64,000 nt of DNA from Hymenobacter armeniacus (GCF_014699055.1 NZ_JACXAC010000002.1:186001-250000), one strand, 5' to 3'; counted from the stretch's first letter, positions 34,208-43,270 are shown. Notes: generated by a model not told the origin, from the letters alone. Numbers and translations: made by a program.

Positions 34208-34414
34208 ATGCTAGCTATCCAAACCATCACCACCGTCTCGCCCATTCACTCCGATGCTGAACTGGCACAGGCCCATCGCCGCTTGGACGAGCTGCTTGCT
34301 GCGAATGCGTTCGATTCGCCCATTCAAGACGTGCGAGACGAGGTGGAGGTATTAGCGGCGCTAATTTATTATTACGAGCAGCGCACGCGAAATCCGAAGG
34401 AATTCGAGGTTTAG
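34208..34414 (+). CDS. higA: Truncated HigA-like antitoxin without helix-turn-helix
   Basis: The 68-residue protein matches the N-terminal part of HigA-like antitoxins (ELAQAHRRLDELLAAN then EVLAALIYYYEQ), but it stops before the DNA-binding helix-turn-helix that normally follows. Translating the three frames downstream showed no helix-turn-helix there, so a single frameshift does not restore it. It may still bind and neutralise the toxin, but should be unable to repress the operon unless it works with another protein. It follows the toxin gene by 13 bp and could be a functional minimal antitoxin or a remnant. Confidence 0.75.
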   Translation: MLAIQTITTVSPIHSDAELAQAHRRLDELLAANAFDSPIQDVRDEVEVLAALIYYYEQRTRNPKEFEV

Positions 34415-34475
34415 CAAACGACCACCAAGCCCGCCGAAACAGGAGATTCTCAAATCCGTCAGCAACAAGTTCCTT

Positions 34476-34844
34476 GTGAATATCAACGGTCGCGGCTTCC
34501 ACCTCCTCGTCCTCGTATCCATCTGCATGCTGCTGGCTGATTGGCTGCCAGAGCACTTCAAGCTGTGGTTTGTGAGCGAAACCGGCCACGTGGGCCACGG
34601 TCAAACCATGAATTGGCTAATAATAGTGCTGCTGTTCGGGCGGTGGAAGCACGCGCGCAGCCTCGCCCTGTTTGTGAACGGACTCCAGTTTTTGTTTGGT
34701 GCTCTCATTCTGTTCACTTCCTGGAAATGGGGAGGCCCGTGGCTGGGTTACAGCCTCACCACCCTGCTGCACCTCGTGGTGCTGAAGGTGCTGAACGACT
34801 CGGCTTCAGTGCGCGAGTTTTTGGAGGAAAAGCAGCTCGCCTGA
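34476..34844 (+). CDS. Small integral membrane protein of unknown function
   Basis: The 122-residue protein from a GTG has about four hydrophobic stretches (residues 9-24, 45-55, 65-82 and 87-103) and a short charged tail. There is no recognisable family signature. It is separated from the antitoxin gene by 61 bp and ends at a long palindrome. A downstream ATG near residue 18 is an alternative start. Its place beside a toxin pair in a lower-GC patch may be chance. Confidence 0.5.
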   Translation: MNINGRGFHLLVLVSICMLLADWLPEHFKLWFVSETGHVGHGQTMNWLIIVLLFGRWKHARSLALFVNGLQFLFGALILFTSWKWGGPWLGYSLTTLLHLVVLKVLNDSASVREFLEEKQLA

Positions 34845-34864
34845 TTGGACTGGGGTACTGAACG

Positions 34865-34964
34865 GTCATGCTGAGCGCAGGCGAAGCATCTCTACCGCAG
34901 CAGTAAATCCTATCGATTGGATTGGGTTGCGCGGTAGAGATGCTTCGCCTGCGCTCAGCATGAC
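34865..34964. repeat. Dispersed intergenic palindrome, copy 4 (long, perfect)
   Basis: Arms 34865-34898 and 34931-34964 are perfect 34-bp inverted repeats around a 32-bp centre. The element lies between converging genes. Confidence 0.92.
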
Positions 34965-34989
34965 GTTTTAGTATTCCCCCATACCAGCA

Positions 34990-36390
34990 TTACTCGCCCG
35001 GCTTCAGGCGCTGGAAGGCGTTGTTCAGGATTTCGCCCCAAGTGGGGTGGGCCAGAATCATGTTCTGCAATTCCTGGTAGCGCAGCTTGCCGGCCATGGC
35101 CAGTTGGAACATGGTCATGATTTCGCCGCCCTGCTCGCAAAACACGGCCGCGCCCAGCAGGCGGTCGTCGTCGCCCACCAGCACTTCCACGAAGCCGTCG
35201 GTTTCGCCCGTCTGCTGGGCCCGGCCGATGGTGCGGGCCGGCAGCCGGCTTACGCGGTAAGCAATGCCCTGTTCCCTGGCCTGGTTTTTTGAGAGGCCGA
35301 TGCGGCCCAGCTGCGGCTCGGTGAACACCACGTAGGGGAGGGGGCGATGCGCAGTGGTGCGCTGGCTGCCGTGTAGCAGTGCGTCGCGTACAATGCGGTA
35401 GTCGTCGTAGCTGATGTGGGTGAACTGCGGGCCGCCTTTCACGTCGCCCAGCGCATACACGCCGCGCGTGCCGGTTTGGAGGTGCTCGTTGACTTCAATG
35501 TAGCCCTTCTTGTTCAGCGTGATGGCGGTGTGCTCCAGGCCCAGGTCTTTCGTGTTCGGCTCGCGGCCCACGGCCACCAGCAGGTGGCTGCCGTGCAGGC
35601 GGCGCTCGCCGTCCTTGGTGTCCACGGTGAGGGTGATGCGGCCGTCGGCGGCGCGGGCCACGCGGCGGGCTTTGGCGCTCAGCACCAGCTCCACACCCGC
35701 GTCGGCGAGGCATTGTTCCAGCGGATGGCTCACGTCGGGGTCTTCGCGCGACATCAGCCGCGGTTTCGTGTCGACGATGGTGACGCGGGTGCCCAGCCGC
35801 CGAAACATCTGGCTGAACTCGACGCCGATGTAGCTGCCGCCCATGATGAGCAGGTGCTCGGGCTGCTCCGTGAGGCCCAGCAGCAGCGAGTCGCTGGTGA
35901 GGTAGCCGCTGTCGGCCAGGCCGTCGAGGTCGGGCACGGCGGCTGTGGTGCCGGTGTTGATGAAGACAAGCGGCGCGGTGAGCTGCTGTTCGCCGCCGCC
36001 CACCAAGGCAATGTGCAGGCTGTGCGGCGCCGTGAACCGGGCCCTTCCGCGAACGAGCGTGATGCCGTCGCGGTCTTCGGTGAGCTTGCGGTGCAGGCTG
36101 TCGCGCGAGTTCTGGCGCAGGCGGTGCATGCGCTCAATCACGGCTGGGAAATCGACTTCCGGCTCGGGCGCCTTGATGCCCAGCGCGCCGGCCGTGCGCA
36201 CGTGGTGGGCGCGTTGGGCCGAGGCCAGCAAGGCCTTGGTGGGCGCGCAGCCGTAGTTGATGCAGGAGCCGCCCAGGAAGTCGCTTTCCACCATGGCCAC
36301 GCGGCGGCCGGCTTCGGCCAGGGCGTAGGCGAGGGGCGTGCCGGCCTGGCCGGCCCCGATAATAATGGCATCGAATGAAATGGCGGGCAT
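34990..36390 (-). CDS. FAD-dependent pyridine nucleotide-disulfide oxidoreductase (mercuric reductase-like)
   Basis: The 466-residue protein has a Rossmann FAD site IIGAGQAGTPLA at its N terminus and the redox-active pair Cys43/Cys48 in GGSCINYGCAPTK. A second dinucleotide site for NAD(P) (MGGSYIGVEFSQ) and a FAD-ring motif (VYALGDVKGG) follow. A C-terminal dimerisation domain carries the His-x-Thr active-site motif (HPTWGEIL). No N-terminal metal-binding domain is present, so mercury reduction is uncertain; it could reduce another disulfide or a thiol compound. Start codon ATG at 36390 gives the FAD motif right at the start, while the upstream extension looks non-coding. Confidence 0.87.
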   Translation of the reverse strand: MPAISFDAIIIGAGQAGTPLAYALAEAGRRVAMVESDFLGGSCINYGCAPTKALLASAQRAHHVRTAGALGIKAPEPEVDFPAVIERMHRLRQNSRDSLHRKLTEDRDGITLVRGRARFTAPHSLHIALVGGGEQQLTAPLVFINTGTTAAVPDLDGLADSGYLTSDSLLLGLTEQPEHLLIMGGSYIGVEFSQMFRRLGTRVTIVDTKPRLMSREDPDVSHPLEQCLADAGVELVLSAKARRVARAADGRITLTVDTKDGERRLHGSHLLVAVGREPNTKDLGLEHTAITLNKKGYIEVNEHLQTGTRGVYALGDVKGGPQFTHISYDDYRIVRDALLHGSQRTTAHRPLPYVVFTEPQLGRIGLSKNQAREQGIAYRVSRLPARTIGRAQQTGETDGFVEVLVGDDDRLLGAAVFCEQGGEIMTMFQLAMAGKLRYQELQNMILAHPTWGEILNNAFQRLKPGE

Positions 36391-36546
36391 GGGGTGGTGC
36401 GGTAAGGGAATGGTTGGGCTTACATACGCTAGGGCGTGCCCGCGCGACTGAGCACGACGGTAGAAAAGCGCCGCGAAGTCCGGCAGAAACACGAACTTGC
36501 CGTATCAGGCGTTGTCTGACGTCTTTTTTCCTCTTTGTTTGCCCGT

Positions 36547-37281
36547 ATGAAGCACTTGCTGCGCGTTGTTCTTTTTCTGGTTCTAACGGGACTCACGGGC
36601 TGCGCCTCCCTGTATTTCCCGCCGCCGCCGCACGCGCCCATGCTCACGCACCAGGGCGAGTTTTACGGAGCCGTGAGCACCAACCAGCACACTAACTACG
36701 CCCTGCAGGGCGCCTACGGCCTTACCAACCACCTGGCCGTGGCGGGCACGTTCTCGTCGCTGCACCGCAAAAAGTCCGACAAGACCGAAGACATCGACTT
36801 CGGCGAAGCCAGCCTGGGCTACTTCACCCGCCTGCCCGACAAGCGTGTGCTGGAAGTGTACGTGGGCGGCGGCGGCGGCGCCACCCGGCGCGTGGAGCGC
36901 AACGAGGCCCAACTCACCACCCGCACCCTCGACGGCAGCTTGTCCAAAATATTTGCCCAGGTAAACTACGCCCGCAAGAAGCGCGACAACATCCACCTCT
37001 TCAACCGCGACTTCCCGCTCACCTACGGCGCGGCGCTGCGCATGAGCTACATGCAGCTCAACAACTTCCGCATCGACGGCCTGCCCGCACCCGGCGAAAA
37101 CAACGTCTTCTTCGAGCCCATCACCTTCACGCGCACCCAGATTGCCGGCCCCGTGCAGCTGCAGCTCATCAGCGGCCAGATTTTCGGCTTCCGCAACAAC
37201 AAGTACCTGAAAGCCGCCAATTCAGTGTTTCAGGTGGGTATTGTGATTAACCTAGACAAGAACACCACGTTGGAAGAATAG
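36547..37281 (+). CDS. Lipoprotein with a beta-rich outer-membrane-like domain
   Basis: The 244-residue protein has a lipoprotein signal peptide with a lipobox LTGC and lipidated Cys19. The rest is a beta-rich domain with regularly spaced aromatic and polar residues, for example GAVSTNQHTNYALQGAYGLT and LGYFTRLPDKRV. A Gly-rich turn (YVGGGGGATRR) follows, which suggests a small barrel or sandwich. It is divergent from the oxidoreductase gene. An upstream start in frame adds only four residues. Function is unknown. Confidence 0.75.
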   Translation: MKHLLRVVLFLVLTGLTGCASLYFPPPPHAPMLTHQGEFYGAVSTNQHTNYALQGAYGLTNHLAVAGTFSSLHRKKSDKTEDIDFGEASLGYFTRLPDKRVLEVYVGGGGGATRRVERNEAQLTTRTLDGSLSKIFAQVNYARKKRDNIHLFNRDFPLTYGAALRMSYMQLNNFRIDGLPAPGENNVFFEPITFTRTQIAGPVQLQLISGQIFGFRNNKYLKAANSVFQVGIVINLDKNTTLEE

Positions 37282-37336
37282 CCTGCGCGCCGCGATGGCT
37301 CCCTTCCGCAACAACCAGCCGACGGCCTGCGCCTGC

Positions 37337-39022
37337 TTACTGAGTGGCCACCCTTAAGGTGTGTCGGCCGGCCAGCGTTTCTACTTGCAGCAGGTAGAGG
37401 CCAACCGGCAAACCTGGAGGCAGTGCTAGCATTCCGTCGGCCGGTAAAAGGACCGGAGGCAACAGCCGCCTTCCGGTCAAGTCATATAAGCTGCACCGAA
37501 CCGGGCCGCTACCGGTGCCCAGCACCGCCACTCGGTCCTGCGCCGGATTGGGAAATACGCGCAGCTCCGGCAGTTGCTGGCCCGCCTGTGCAGCGGTGCC
37601 CACGCGGTAATCGGTCATGCCGATGTCATCAATGTTGATGCGAGGGTTGGTGGCGCCAGCGGTGTTGGTGCTGCTAAAGCGCAGGCGCACGTTGCCCGTT
37701 CGGTTGGCTGTGAAAGAGTAGGGTGTGAGGGTATTGGTAAGAGTAGGCGGAGGCGCCGTGCCCAGCAGACTAGTGAAAGTGACGCCGCCGTCGGTCGAGA
37801 TTTCGGGTACAAAAGAAGCCCCGGTCTCGGTGGCGTAGCCCGCCGCGCTCACCGTGACCACGCCCGCGCCGTTGGGCTTGTCCACGTCCATCTCCACAAA
37901 CCCGCCCCCGCGCAGCCGCGCCGATTTGAGGCCGTTGAATTTATCGGCTCCGCTGGTAGTGCCAATCAGGGCTTCGCCTAGGGTCCAGCCGCCGCTTTGC
38001 AACTGCACCGAGGCTGGTGCGTAAGCGGTTTTGGTACCGGTTTCAAAGTCCTCAAAAAAAGCGGGTGGCGCTGCCGTTACGGTGAACGGCACGGCGCTTA
38101 CGGCGGCTCCGTTCGGGTTCGTCACGCTAATGAGCCCAGTAGTAGCGCCAGCAGGCACCACCGCGTAAATCTCCGTCGGATTCGGCACCCTGGGGAAAGG
38201 CGCAGCTTGCGCGCCATTGAAAAAAATGCTGGAGCCGAAGCTGTCAGGCGCAAGGTTGGTGCCGTTGATGGTGACGCTGGTGCCAACCGGTCCGCTCGTG
38301 GGCGTGAAGCCCGTGATGGTGGGCGGGCCGGGGTTGATGGTGAAAAATTTCATTCCTCCCATGGTGCTGCCCCCACCACCGGGCGGCGGGTTGCTCGCGT
38401 TGAAATAGGTAGTCACCGGGGCCGACACGCTCGGAAGCGCAACCACTGCGGTTAGCTGCGTGGAAGAAACATAGGTGGCGGTGATGCTGACGGAGCCGGC
38501 TTGCATGCTAACCGTGGCGCCCGGTACAAACCCACTGCCGTAAAAATTAACGACAACCAGGGTACCACTAAGCCCGGAAGTAGGCGCGATGCTATTCAAG
38601 ATACTGGCCGGATTGGGTGTGGGAGCGGTGGTCACCGTGCCGGATACGGCAATATTTTGGGTGGGCGCCCCCAGGCTGGTGATGCTTACAGTTCCATTCA
38701 CCGGGCCCAGCACGGCGCCGGTCATACGCACGTACAGCGGAATGTTGACAAATCGGCCGCCGGCTTGGGTTAGCACGATGGATGGACCAAAGCTAAAACC
38801 AGACGTCCACGACACCTCAAACCCCGCGGACGCGGTTGCTGTCACGTTGCCAGTTAGGCCGCTGCCGTTCACCGTCACCGCCTGCTGGGCCGATGGCGTG
38901 CCCACCGCTGTGGTAAAGCCGCCCAGACTGGTTGGCGCCGCCGTCAGCGTTTGCCCCCGGGCCCCCGGGCTGGCGACGAGCAGCACCAGTACCAAAAAAA
39001 AATGTGTAAACAATTGACGCAT
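37337..39022 (-). CDS. T9SS-exported protein with IPT/TIG domains
   Basis: Starting at the ATG at 39022, the 561-residue protein has a signal peptide (LVLVLLVASPGARGQ). A beta-sandwich domain and two IPT/TIG-type Ig units follow (ILNSIAPTSGLSGTLVVVNF and ITGFTPTSGPVGTSVTING). A jelly-roll-like segment with FFEDFETG and a type A T9SS sorting domain starting VFPNPAQDRVAV come last. An open extension upstream of 39022 is not protein-coding: it runs through a copy of the sucD terminator into the sucD remnant at 39128. The exported protein probably binds surface polymers or partners, but no catalytic residue is clear. Confidence 0.85.
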   Translation of the reverse strand: MRQLFTHFFLVLVLLVASPGARGQTLTAAPTSLGGFTTAVGTPSAQQAVTVNGSGLTGNVTATASAGFEVSWTSGFSFGPSIVLTQAGGRFVNIPLYVRMTGAVLGPVNGTVSITSLGAPTQNIAVSGTVTTAPTPNPASILNSIAPTSGLSGTLVVVNFYGSGFVPGATVSMQAGSVSITATYVSSTQLTAVVALPSVSAPVTTYFNASNPPPGGGGSTMGGMKFFTINPGPPTITGFTPTSGPVGTSVTINGTNLAPDSFGSSIFFNGAQAAPFPRVPNPTEIYAVVPAGATTGLISVTNPNGAAVSAVPFTVTAAPPAFFEDFETGTKTAYAPASVQLQSGGWTLGEALIGTTSGADKFNGLKSARLRGGGFVEMDVDKPNGAGVVTVSAAGYATETGASFVPEISTDGGVTFTSLLGTAPPPTLTNTLTPYSFTANRTGNVRLRFSSTNTAGATNPRINIDDIGMTDYRVGTAAQAGQQLPELRVFPNPAQDRVAVLGTGSGPVRCSLYDLTGRRLLPPVLLPADGMLALPPGLPVGLYLLQVETLAGRHTLRVATQ

Positions 39023-39059
39023 AAGCTTCCGGATATAGAAATGTTGAGTGAAAGTTAAT

Positions 39060-39094
39060 AAAAAAGCTCCGGCCGCAAGGGTCGGAGCTTTTTT
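39060..39094. terminator. Terminator of sucD-remnant origin
   Basis: A 12-bp stem AAAAAAGCTCCG/CGGAGCTTTTTT (39060-39071 with 39083-39094) resembles the terminator of intact sucD at 44257. It lies in the same place relative to the sucD remnant. Confidence 0.8.
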
Positions 39095-39127
39095 AAGAAT
39101 CAAATTGATAAAGGCAGAACGAGGCCA

Positions 39128-39220
39128 CTTGCCGCCCAACACGCGCAGCATCGTGTCACCAATCTCGGCGGGCGAATCCACCACGTGGATGCCGCACTCG
39201 CGCATGATGGCCATTTTGGT
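39128..39220 (-). pseudogene. Remnant of the sucD 3' end
   Basis: Read on the minus strand, codons give [20 protein letters not shown] and then [10 protein letters not shown], matching the last 30 residues of intact SucD at 44326-44415 in 29 of 30 positions. The DNA matches in 80 of 90 bases, with a 44-bp identical core (39171-39214 and 44369-44412). The reading frame has no stop where SucD ends, and no upstream part of SucD remains. It is in the same orientation as sucD and carries a similar terminator. It flanks, with the intact gene, a 5.2-kb segment of glycan genes. Confidence 0.88.
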
Positions 39221-39441
39221 GGCTTCAGGTAGTAAGTTTTGGCTGGCTTAGGCTACATGGTTATCATGACAAATTCATAGATAAAAATATATTTTAAATA
39301 GAAATTGACCTTTTTTTGGTCGAAGCGACATCAAAAAAAAGAGCCGCGAATAAAGGACTTAAGACATACTGCTCAGATTATTTGTGCAGTACATTTGCTA
39401 TTCATCCTTTCCGTAATATAATTCAACTAGCATTCCATTTG

Positions 39442-40641
39442 ATGAAATTCAATACTATTCCGTTCAATAAACCATATTTAACGGGGGAGGAATTGCAGTA
39501 TATGCAGCAATCTATTCGTTCGGGCAAAGTCTCGGGAGATGGCCTGTTTACCCACAAATGCCATACTTTTTTCGAGCAAAAATTTGGTTTTCAAAAATCA
39601 TTACTAACTACCTCATGCACCTCTGCGCTGGAAATGGCAGCGCTCCTGCTGGACCTGCAGCCGGGTGATGAAGTAATTGTGCCCTCCTACACGTTCGTTT
39701 CAACGCCCAATGCGTTCATGTTACGAGGCGCCAAAATTGTCTTCGCCGACAGCACCGCCTTCAATCCCAACTTGGACGCAACGAGCCTGGAGGGCCTGAT
39801 TACGCCCCGCACCCGGGCCATCGTGCCCGTGCACTATGCGGGCATCGCCTGCGACATGGACGCCATTCGGGCCGTGGCCAGCCGCCACGGGCTGACCGTG
39901 GTCGAAGACGCCGCCCAGGCCATCGATTCTTATTACAAAGGCCGTCCGCTGGGCTCGCTCGGCGAGTTGGCTGCGTTTTCGTTTCACGAAACAAAGAACA
40001 TAATTGCGGGCGAAGGGGGCATGTTGGCCATCAACGCCCCGCGCTTTGTGAAGCGGGCGGAGGTTATTTGGGAAAAAGGCACCAATCGTTCGGCCTTCTT
40101 CCGGGGCGAAGTCGATAAGTACAATTGGGTGGATGTCGGGTCGTCCTTTCTGCCTTCCGACATCTTGGCGGCCGTGCTGTGGGCACAGCTTGAACAGATG
40201 GAAACCATTCAGGCCCGGCGTCAAGCCATTTGGAAGCGATACGAAGCCGGGTTGGAACCGCTGCGCCAGCAGGGAATAGGCTTGCCCAACATCCCGGCCT
40301 ACGCCACTAACAACGGCCACATATTTTATGTGGTGTGTCGCAGTCTGAAGGAGCGCACCGCCCTGATTAGCACGCTGAAGCAGGCGAATATTACTCCGGC
40401 TTTCCACTACCTCTCGCTGCACCGCAGTCCTTTCTATGCCACGCGCCACGATGGCCGGCCCCTGCCCTGGGCCGACCATTACACCGATTGTTTGCTGCGC
40501 CTGCCGCTGTACTACGAGTTGAGCGATTCTGAACAGCAACGCGTGATTGATGTCATCAGCCAGTTTTATTGGAGCCAACAACTGCCACTCGTCAGGCACC
40601 AAGCGCGTCGTGTTGCTGCGGCTCTGCCGGTTGCGGGGTGA
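39442..40641 (+). CDS. wecE: dTDP-4-amino-4,6-dideoxygalactose transaminase
   Basis: The 399-residue PLP enzyme is close to E. coli WecE/RffA throughout. It shares the N-terminal PFNKPYLTGEELQYMQ pattern, TSCTSALEMAALLLDLQPGD, a catalytic Lys185 in SFHETKN and FFRGEVDKYNW. The reaction transfers an amino group from glutamate to dTDP-4-keto-6-deoxyglucose to give dTDP-4-amino-4,6-dideoxygalactose. The acetyltransferase for the next step may be the WecD-like gene at 42354. An upstream extension to 39316 has AT-rich leader sequence, so the ATG at 39442 is preferred. It opens the plus-strand half of the glycan segment. Confidence 0.92.
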   Translation: MKFNTIPFNKPYLTGEELQYMQQSIRSGKVSGDGLFTHKCHTFFEQKFGFQKSLLTTSCTSALEMAALLLDLQPGDEVIVPSYTFVSTPNAFMLRGAKIVFADSTAFNPNLDATSLEGLITPRTRAIVPVHYAGIACDMDAIRAVASRHGLTVVEDAAQAIDSYYKGRPLGSLGELAAFSFHETKNIIAGEGGMLAINAPRFVKRAEVIWEKGTNRSAFFRGEVDKYNWVDVGSSFLPSDILAAVLWAQLEQMETIQARRQAIWKRYEAGLEPLRQQGIGLPNIPAYATNNGHIFYVVCRSLKERTALISTLKQANITPAFHYLSLHRSPFYATRHDGRPLPWADHYTDCLLRLPLYYELSDSEQQRVIDVISQFYWSQQLPLVRHQARRVAAALPVAG

Positions 40642-40707
40642 GCACCGGAGGGGCCAAGCCAGAAAAGGTGAGCAGTACCCGGCTGGACAACGCCAGAAAA
40701 TACCCAA

Positions 40708-40761
40708 GCCAACCGGGCCACCCATAGCCGGCGCACGCCGGCTATGGGTGGCCCGGTTGGC
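40708..40761. repeat. Perfect 26-bp palindrome with 2-bp centre
   Basis: Arms 40708-40733 and 40736-40761 are perfectly complementary. Its sequence differs from the dispersed repeat family. No T run follows, so it is not a standard terminator. It lies between wecE and the glycosyltransferase gene. Confidence 0.92.
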
Positions 40762-40794
40762 CATTATGTGATTGAATCTTAGCGCCACGATGGT

Positions 40795-42309
40795 ATGCGC
40801 ACACTGCTGAAGGACCGAAAGCTGGTTTTTATTTTTTGTCTCGGGCTGTTGCTCCGGCTGCTGTTCATCGGATGGGGGGCGCGGCTCTATTACGGGGTTG
40901 TGCAGAGCGAAATTTTTTTTAACGGCGACTCGAAATCATTTATCTGGGCGTTTCGCAACTGGTGGCACCTGGGCCGGTATACGTTTGATTTGCAGCAGCC
41001 CGACGCCGCTTTTGGGCGCTTGCCGGGCTATCCGTTGTTTTATGGAGTTCACTACCTGCTGGCTGGCCGGGCCTGGGCCGGGCTGGCAGTAGCCTGCACG
41101 CAGGCCGTGTTCGACAGCTGCTCGGCGCTGCTCGTGTTTGGTAGCGTGCGGCGGCTGGTGATGCTTTTGGGACCGGCCGCGGGGCTGGGGGCGTGGGTGC
41201 CGTATGCCGGGGGCCTGCTCTACGCTACCTACCCGTTCACCATCGTCTGGGTACCCATCGTCGGCACCGAAACGATGGCCACTTTTCTGACTTTGGCATG
41301 GCTGGGATGGCTGCTGCGGCCGGCCCGCACTACCGGGTATTTTGTGGGGCTGGGTTTGTGGGTGGCCGCTGCTTTCTATGTGCGCGAATACCTGGGCGTG
41401 CTACTGCCCGTCACCTGCGCCTACTTGCTGGCGAGCTGGCCGGCCCCAGCCAGCGTAGCAGGGAGGGGCCGGGTTGCCGCACTCCTGCTGGTGTGCGGTA
41501 CGTTTGGGGTGCTTTACGTGCTGTGGCCGGTGCGCAATTACGCGGTGGCGCATCGGCTTGTCCTGCTCAAGCCCCTCACGGCCGGCTATGCCAACTTAAA
41601 TGTGGACATAGTTTCCTTTCGCAACTGGGTGCTGTGCTGGAGCCCCGACGAGGAAACCTGGCTGGATGCAGTAGCCACTTCGCGCAACGTGGCATTTCCG
41701 GCCGAAGTGTTTGCTACGGCGCAGGAAGCCCGGCAGGCCCACCGCGCCGCCCAATTGGCCCACGATTGTGGTTCGAGCTTCGCGTACCGCCAAATCCGTC
41801 CGCCCCACATCGCCCCCGGCGGAGCCGCCGAGGCCAAAGCCTGGCAGCAGCGCTGCGACGCTGAAATCGAGGCAACTTTTGTCCGGCTCAAGGCCAGCTA
41901 CGTGGCCCGCCACCCCGTCCGCTACTGGTTGGGGGTGCCCGCACAAAACCTGGCCAAGGCCTTCTTCAAAGCCACCAAAGCCACTAAAAACGAGCAGCCG
42001 GGGACAAGAATAGCCAAGGCGCTGCTCACGCGCGGCTTATTTGCGTGGCGCAGCCTACTGGTGGTGCTGGGCTTTGCCGGTCTGCTACGCTACCACCGGC
42101 AGCGGGGTACGTGGCCGGTGGCTTTTTTCGTTGGGTTTATGTACTTGTTTATGTGCGTGCTGGTGCGGAAGCTGGAAATGCGGTACCTTCTACAGGCCGA
42201 TGCCCTGCTGCTGGTGCCCGCTGCGCTTATGCTGGGGGGCGTGGCCAACTGGCTGCGCCCGCGGCCACAGGGCACCCGGAACCGCCAGGTTGGCGAGGGC
42301 GTTGCTTAA
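40795..42309 (+). CDS. Polytopic membrane glycosyltransferase (GT-C type)
   Basis: The 504-residue protein has ten or more predicted membrane segments, with a large hydrophilic loop in the middle (about 285-375). The N-terminal region contains FFNGDSKSFIWA, in the place of the catalytic acidic motif of the GT-C fold. Similar proteins use polyprenyl-phosphate sugars to modify lipids or proteins in the outer membrane system. The substrate is unknown; a role in adding the amino sugar made by WecE is plausible. It follows wecE by 153 bp holding a perfect palindrome. Confidence 0.75.
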   Translation: MRTLLKDRKLVFIFCLGLLLRLLFIGWGARLYYGVVQSEIFFNGDSKSFIWAFRNWWHLGRYTFDLQQPDAAFGRLPGYPLFYGVHYLLAGRAWAGLAVACTQAVFDSCSALLVFGSVRRLVMLLGPAAGLGAWVPYAGGLLYATYPFTIVWVPIVGTETMATFLTLAWLGWLLRPARTTGYFVGLGLWVAAAFYVREYLGVLLPVTCAYLLASWPAPASVAGRGRVAALLLVCGTFGVLYVLWPVRNYAVAHRLVLLKPLTAGYANLNVDIVSFRNWVLCWSPDEETWLDAVATSRNVAFPAEVFATAQEARQAHRAAQLAHDCGSSFAYRQIRPPHIAPGGAAEAKAWQQRCDAEIEATFVRLKASYVARHPVRYWLGVPAQNLAKAFFKATKATKNEQPGTRIAKALLTRGLFAWRSLLVVLGFAGLLRYHRQRGTWPVAFFVGFMYLFMCVLVRKLEMRYLLQADALLLVPAALMLGGVANWLRPRPQGTRNRQVGEGVA

Positions 42310-42353
42310 GCAACGGAGCTGTTTGCGGGTGGCCGCCTGCGCAGATATCCTTG

Positions 42354-43121
42354 CTATATGCCAGTAATAAGAGGCTGATTGCCTTGGCTAAGGAGCGAGT
42401 TGATGTGGATGGTGTAGTGCGACTCAGCTGGCAAAAAGCCTTCCTGTATTAGCATGCGCTGCACGCCGTGGTTCTGCACCTGGGTGGTGCCGTGAACCCA
42501 TTTGCGCCCATGGCTCAGCGTATACTGTTTGATATGGCGCACCAAGTCGCCGCCCAGGCCGGGACTGGTGGTGCCCGGCCGCGCGCCCATCAGCATGCCG
42601 TCTCCGTATTTTTCGTGCAACGCAATAGTGGTAAGAGCAACAGCGCGGTTGTCTAGGTAAAACAAGAAGCAGGCTTTGTCCGGGGTGGTGGAATGCAGAA
42701 AACTGAGCGCCCACTCTTGATAGCCCGCCAGCACAAGTTTCGGGTCGAAAAGCGGGTTGCTATTGTAGTGCGTGTGATAATTCGCAAATATTGCTTCCAC
42801 CAATTCTTCCAACGCCGGTTGGTCGTCGGCGGTGGCCCGGCGCACCACCAGCCGCGGGTTACGCAGCGGCTGAGGCGGCGAGGTGCGCATATCGCACTTG
42901 AAGGTGAGCACCGTATCGGCCATCACCAGCGGATAAGGAAGCAGCGCGCTCAACTGGGCTATTTTGTGCTGCTTGCTGGTCGGTATGCGCAGAATTGCTA
43001 CGTCGACACGCTCCTCCGCAATTGTGTGCAACAGCGTTTCGGGAGCTAGTTCCGAGGCTGTGCCCCGCAGAATACGCAGGTTGAAGCGTGTGCTTTCCAG
43101 TGGGCTGTAGGCTATATTCAT
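42354..43121 (-). CDS. GNAT acetyltransferase resembling WecD
   Basis: The 255-residue protein has a split layout as in WecD-type GNAT enzymes. An N-terminal region (1-95) with ESTRFNLRILRG leads into a GNAT core (about 95-240) with DDQPALEELVEAIF and the coenzyme A-binding loop ARPGTTSPGLGGDLVRH. Nearby wecE makes the amino sugar that WecD acetylates, so N-acetylation of dTDP-4-amino-4,6-dideoxygalactose to the Fuc4NAc donor is the best guess. It is on the opposite strand and faces the GT-C gene. Start ATG at 43121. Confidence 0.7.
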   Translation of the reverse strand: MNIAYSPLESTRFNLRILRGTASELAPETLLHTIAEERVDVAILRIPTSKQHKIAQLSALLPYPLVMADTVLTFKCDMRTSPPQPLRNPRLVVRRATADDQPALEELVEAIFANYHTHYNSNPLFDPKLVLAGYQEWALSFLHSTTPDKACFLFYLDNRAVALTTIALHEKYGDGMLMGARPGTTSPGLGGDLVRHIKQYTLSHGRKWVHGTTQVQNHGVQRMLIQEGFLPAESHYTIHINSLLSQGNQPLITGI

Positions 43122-43270
43122 GAGTGAATGGTAAGGGAAGCAATGAGTGAAACGTGCGTTGACCGGTGAATAACTGCGTCAATTCGAAGCATTTATTTAC
43201 CTTTTGCTGCTATGAAAACAAGAAAAATCAGAATAGTATACATCTCCTAAACACCCAATAGCAGAGGGCA

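Larger units (their letters stand above)
39023..39441. other. Spacer holding the sucD remnant and an AT-rich leader
   Basis: This 419-bp gap contains, left to right, the T9SS gene leader, a sucD-type terminator (39060-39094), the sucD remnant (39128-39220) and an AT-rich stretch ahead of wecE. No other coding sequence is evident. Confidence 0.75.

Noticed and set aside
34208..34580. A frameshift that would join HigA to a helix-turn-helix downstream
   Set aside because: All three frames after 34414 were read, and none shows a helix-turn-helix.
39022..39214. Fusion of the sucD remnant to the T9SS protein as one 625-residue gene
   Set aside because: A hairpin terminator lies in between and the signal peptide starts at 39022, so the in-frame read-through is accidental.
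39316..39441. Upstream extension of wecE
   Set aside because: The leader is AT-rich and lacks similarity to WecE; the ATG at 39442 fits the family start.
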